A stretch of DNA of 18,358 bases, taken from assembly GCA_902497025.1 (NCBI GenBank), contig CABVDJ010000037.1, positions 1-18,358 of the forward strand, read 5' to 3'. Below the pieces are notes generated by a model. It worked only from the letters and a program-made list of their open reading frames with translations. It was not told the DNA's origin and searched no databases. A program made the position numbers and the translations under genes. Source of the DNA: an uncultured Collinsella sp. (GTDB taxonomy: Bacteria > Actinomycetota > Coriobacteriia > Coriobacteriales > Coriobacteriaceae). Below, in pieces: positions 16,776-18,358 of the stretch. Numbering within the stretch: the stretch's first letter is position 1; each line of letters begins with the position of its first letter.

Positions 16776-17546
16776 ATGATCAAAGCCGCGTTTTTCGATA
16801 TCGACGGCACGCTGCTGAGCTTTAAGACCCACCGGATTCCGGCGTCGGCGCAGCAGGTGCTCGACAGCTTTCACGAGCAGGGGATTGCGTGCGTGATCGC
16901 CACGGGCCGTCCGACCTACCAGATGCCGGACTGGCTGTTCGACCTGGGCTGGGATGCGTACATTACGCTTTCGGGCCAGCACTGCTTTGATGCCGAGGGG
17001 GTTTACCGCAGCTGCCCGATCGATTCGGACGACGTCGCGGTGATTGTGGACCAGGTGGCGCAGGGGCGCTACGACTCGCTGTGCATGCAGGGCGAGAACT
17101 CGTTTGTGAACCGCCTGTCCGAGCGCGTGGTGACGGCTGGCAGCAACGCGGGAATCGTCTACCACGAGGAGCCGTTTGAGCACGCCTTTGACGCACCGGT
17201 CTACCAGTTTTGCGCCTTTGTGGACCCGGTCGACGAGCATATCGTGACCGACGCCGTGTCGCATTCGCTCACCACGCGCTGGTGCGACCTGTTCTGCGAC
17301 ATTATTCCCGCTAACGGCGGCAAGGACCTGGGCGTGGCGGCGACGCTGGAGCGCCTGGGCATCGACTCGAGTGAAGCGATTGCCTTTGGCGACGGCGAGA
17401 ACGACCTGTCGATGTTCTCGGCCGTGGGCACAAGTGTGGCCATGGGCAACGCGCAGGATACCGTGAAGGCCGCGGCGACCTATGTGACGACTGCCGTGGA
17501 CGACGACGGCATCTACAACGCCGCGAAGTACTTTGGACTGTTATAG
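16776..17546 (+). CDS. Cof-type HAD phosphatase (subclass IIB)
   Basis: A 256-residue haloacid dehalogenase-family phosphatase. It has DIDGTLL with nucleophile Asp8 and Asp10, ATGRP (42-46), Lys183 and GDGENDLSMF (205-214), with the C2-type cap between, as in the Cof/YbjI/YidA group that dephosphorylates sugar phosphates and flavin or pyridoxal phosphates. The exact substrate cannot be told. It starts six bases after the ABC-F stop and the ribosome-binding GAGGAG (16761-16766) lies inside the end of that gene, so the two form an operon. Confidence 0.93.
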   Translation: MIKAAFFDIDGTLLSFKTHRIPASAQQVLDSFHEQGIACVIATGRPTYQMPDWLFDLGWDAYITLSGQHCFDAEGVYRSCPIDSDDVAVIVDQVAQGRYDSLCMQGENSFVNRLSERVVTAGSNAGIVYHEEPFEHAFDAPVYQFCAFVDPVDEHIVTDAVSHSLTTRWCDLFCDIIPANGGKDLGVAATLERLGIDSSEAIAFGDGENDLSMFSAVGTSVAMGNAQDTVKAAATYVTTAVDDDGIYNAAKYFGLL

Positions 17547-17554
17547 CTGCGGCT

Positions 17555-17602
17555 CGGCACTTGGGGACGTTCCTTATCTGCCGGCACCTGGGGACACTCC
17601 TT
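17555..17602 (+). repeat. Tandem pair of GGCACTTGGGGAC repeats
   Basis: The 21-base units 17555-17575 and 17582-17602, both of the form CGGCACyTGGGGAC..TCCTT, agree at 18 of 21 positions. The same core forms the hairpin at 675-709, and partial copies lie at 628 and 10827. They follow the stop of the HAD phosphatase gene. Confidence 0.7.
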
Positions 17603-17625
17603 GCGGGGCGTCCCCATTTTGTTTT
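17590..17625 (+). terminator. Terminator built from the second repeat unit
   Basis: GGGGAC (17590-17595) pairs with GTCCCC (17610-17615) around a 14-base loop, followed by ATTTTGTTTT. The left arm is part of the dispersed repeat, so the repeat appears to supply the terminator of the ABC-F/HAD operon. Confidence 0.65.
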
Positions 17626-17650
17626 CGTCCCGCACGTTTTGTGAAACACG

Positions 17651-17701
17651 GCTAACTTTTAGGCAAAGTAGTAAGACATGGGCAACTTTTGCGGTAAAGT
17701 A
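17651..17701. promoter_or_regulatory. Tandem AACTTTT...AAAGTA repeats before the metalloregulator
   Basis: GCTAACTTTTAGGCAAAGTA (17651-17670) and a related unit at 17681-17701 lie 30 bases apart. Each contains ACTTT and AAAGT as an imperfect inverted repeat, and they differ by a few bases and one insertion. Their place, 50-100 bases before the start codon of a DtxR/MntR-family gene, makes an autoregulatory operator plausible. Confidence 0.45.
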
Positions 17702-17753
17702 AGCTGTGAAAAGTATCCAAAGGCTAACTAGCAATCATCGCGAAAGGCGGCCC

Positions 17754-18143
17754 ATGGCCCTACGTGAATCCGGAGAAGACTATCTCGAATCGATCTACGT
17801 TCTGTCGGAACGTCAGGGCATCGTGCGCTCGATCGACGTTGCGGAGTACCTCGGCGTAACCAAGGCGAGCGTTTCCAAGGCCATGGCGACGCTGGAAAGC
17901 AACGGCTATGTCGAAATGGGCAAACGAGATGTTCATCTGACAGAGCGCGGTCTGGAGGTCGCGCGCCAAATGTGGGAGCGCCACTGCTTTTTCGTGGGGC
18001 TTTTGGAGGATGCAGGCGTATCGGCCGAGGTGGCGTCGCAAGAGGGCTGCCACATGGAGCACTGCCTGAGCGAGGAGAGCTTTGAGAAGCTAAGATCGAT
18101 GCTGGGACGGGAAGATGTGGCGGGTCCAACAACGGAAGCCTAA
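17754..18143 (+). CDS. DtxR/MntR-family metal-dependent repressor, short form
   Basis: This 129-residue regulator should repress metal-uptake genes when loaded with Fe(II) or Mn(II). Residues 1-65 are the winged helix (GEDYLESIYVLSE start, TKASVSKAMATLESNGYV recognition region). The rest is the dimerisation domain, and no SH3-like third domain is present, as in MntR. Candidate ligands are Asp9, Glu12, His77, Cys99, Glu102 and His103. Asp9/Glu12 match MntR, while GCHMEH resembles the CxxEH of DtxR/IdeR, so the metal cannot be assigned. The ATG at 17754 is chosen for AAAGGCGG just upstream; a frame starting at 17706 lacks such a site. It is preceded by tandem repeats that may be its operator. 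Confidence 0.9.
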   Translation: MALRESGEDYLESIYVLSERQGIVRSIDVAEYLGVTKASVSKAMATLESNGYVEMGKRDVHLTERGLEVARQMWERHCFFVGLLEDAGVSAEVASQEGCHMEHCLSEESFEKLRSMLGREDVAGPTTEA

Positions 18144-18358
18144 CTGACCCACAGTGGCGCGGAGTTCACGCAAAGCGCGAACCAGCGACCGGGACCAGTA
18201 GCCCCACCAACAAAGTTCAATTCAGACAGGGAACCCCGCTAGCAAGCGATGCCCAAGAACCACCAGCAACGTCACCGCAGACGGGGGCCGGGCTCAGTTT
18301 TCAGAACACTCCGCACTGATATTTTCTGTATTGAAGACGTCGATGATGCACCCGTATA
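18144..18358. other. Intergenic tail of the window
   Basis: No complete gene, terminator or clear repeat is visible. On the minus strand a short frame enters from the right edge and stops at 18294-18296 (YGCIIDVFNTENIS near its start), which could be the last ~20 residues of a convergent gene, but the piece is too short to identify. Confidence 0.3.

Noticed and set aside
15753..17264. 503-codon open frame on the minus strand opposite the ABC-F and HAD genes
   Set aside because: It crosses two well-supported genes and reads as low-complexity Arg/His/Leu/Val sequence.
17555..17602. CRISPR-like repeats
   Set aside because: Only two units with a six-base gap, and the same core occurs singly elsewhere; this is a dispersed intergenic repeat.
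18150..18240. tRNA-like GGTTCG stretch on the minus strand near the right edge
   Set aside because: No acceptor, D or anticodon stem could be built around it.

Overview
The window looks like chromosomal DNA from a GC-rich actinobacterium, most likely a gut Coriobacteriia close to Collinsella. This rests on the general feel of the proteins, codon use and intergenic hairpin repeats, not on a database match. No rRNA, tRNA or CRISPR array was found.

Layout. Bases 1-450 hold the 5' part of an IS110-family transposase reading left off the window, followed by its non-coding left end and a REP-like hairpin. Bases 856-2967 carry two housekeeping genes: tgt (tRNA queuine/preQ1 transglycosylase) and a LOG-family nucleotide hydrolase. 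Bases 2968-7313 form an accessory island. It holds a DinJ/YafQ-type toxin-antitoxin pair with a palindromic operator, a convergent 1003-residue protein that joins a zinc-containing archaeo-eukaryotic primase domain, an SF2 helicase and a degraded phospholipase D-like domain (TOTE-conflict-system type), an AT-rich inverted-repeat element, and a second, diverged copy of the last 43 codons of the LOG gene. A perfect 24-bp hairpin and a second copy of a REP-like element follow.

From 7482 onward the window is core-like: degV (minus strand), a HAD phosphatase, a PepV-like M20 dipeptidase, the phosphate importer operon pstS-pstC-pstA-pstB, an ABC-F ATPase of the Uup type with a Cof-type HAD phosphatase directly behind it, and a short DtxR/MntR-family metalloregulator. 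The last 215 bases hold no recognisable complete gene.

How the parts relate. PstS captures phosphate outside the cell, PstC/PstA form the channel and PstB drives it; overlapping stops and starts show pstC-pstA-pstB are translationally coupled. No phoU or phoR/phoB lies in the window. The island is the most interesting part. It pairs a growth-arresting RNase module with a primase-helicase expected to act on foreign nucleic acid, and it is bounded by a duplicated gene end as if it had entered at the 3' end of the LOG gene. Several intergenic gaps contain structured repeats of at least four families, and several of these sit at gene 3' ends where they may also end transcription.
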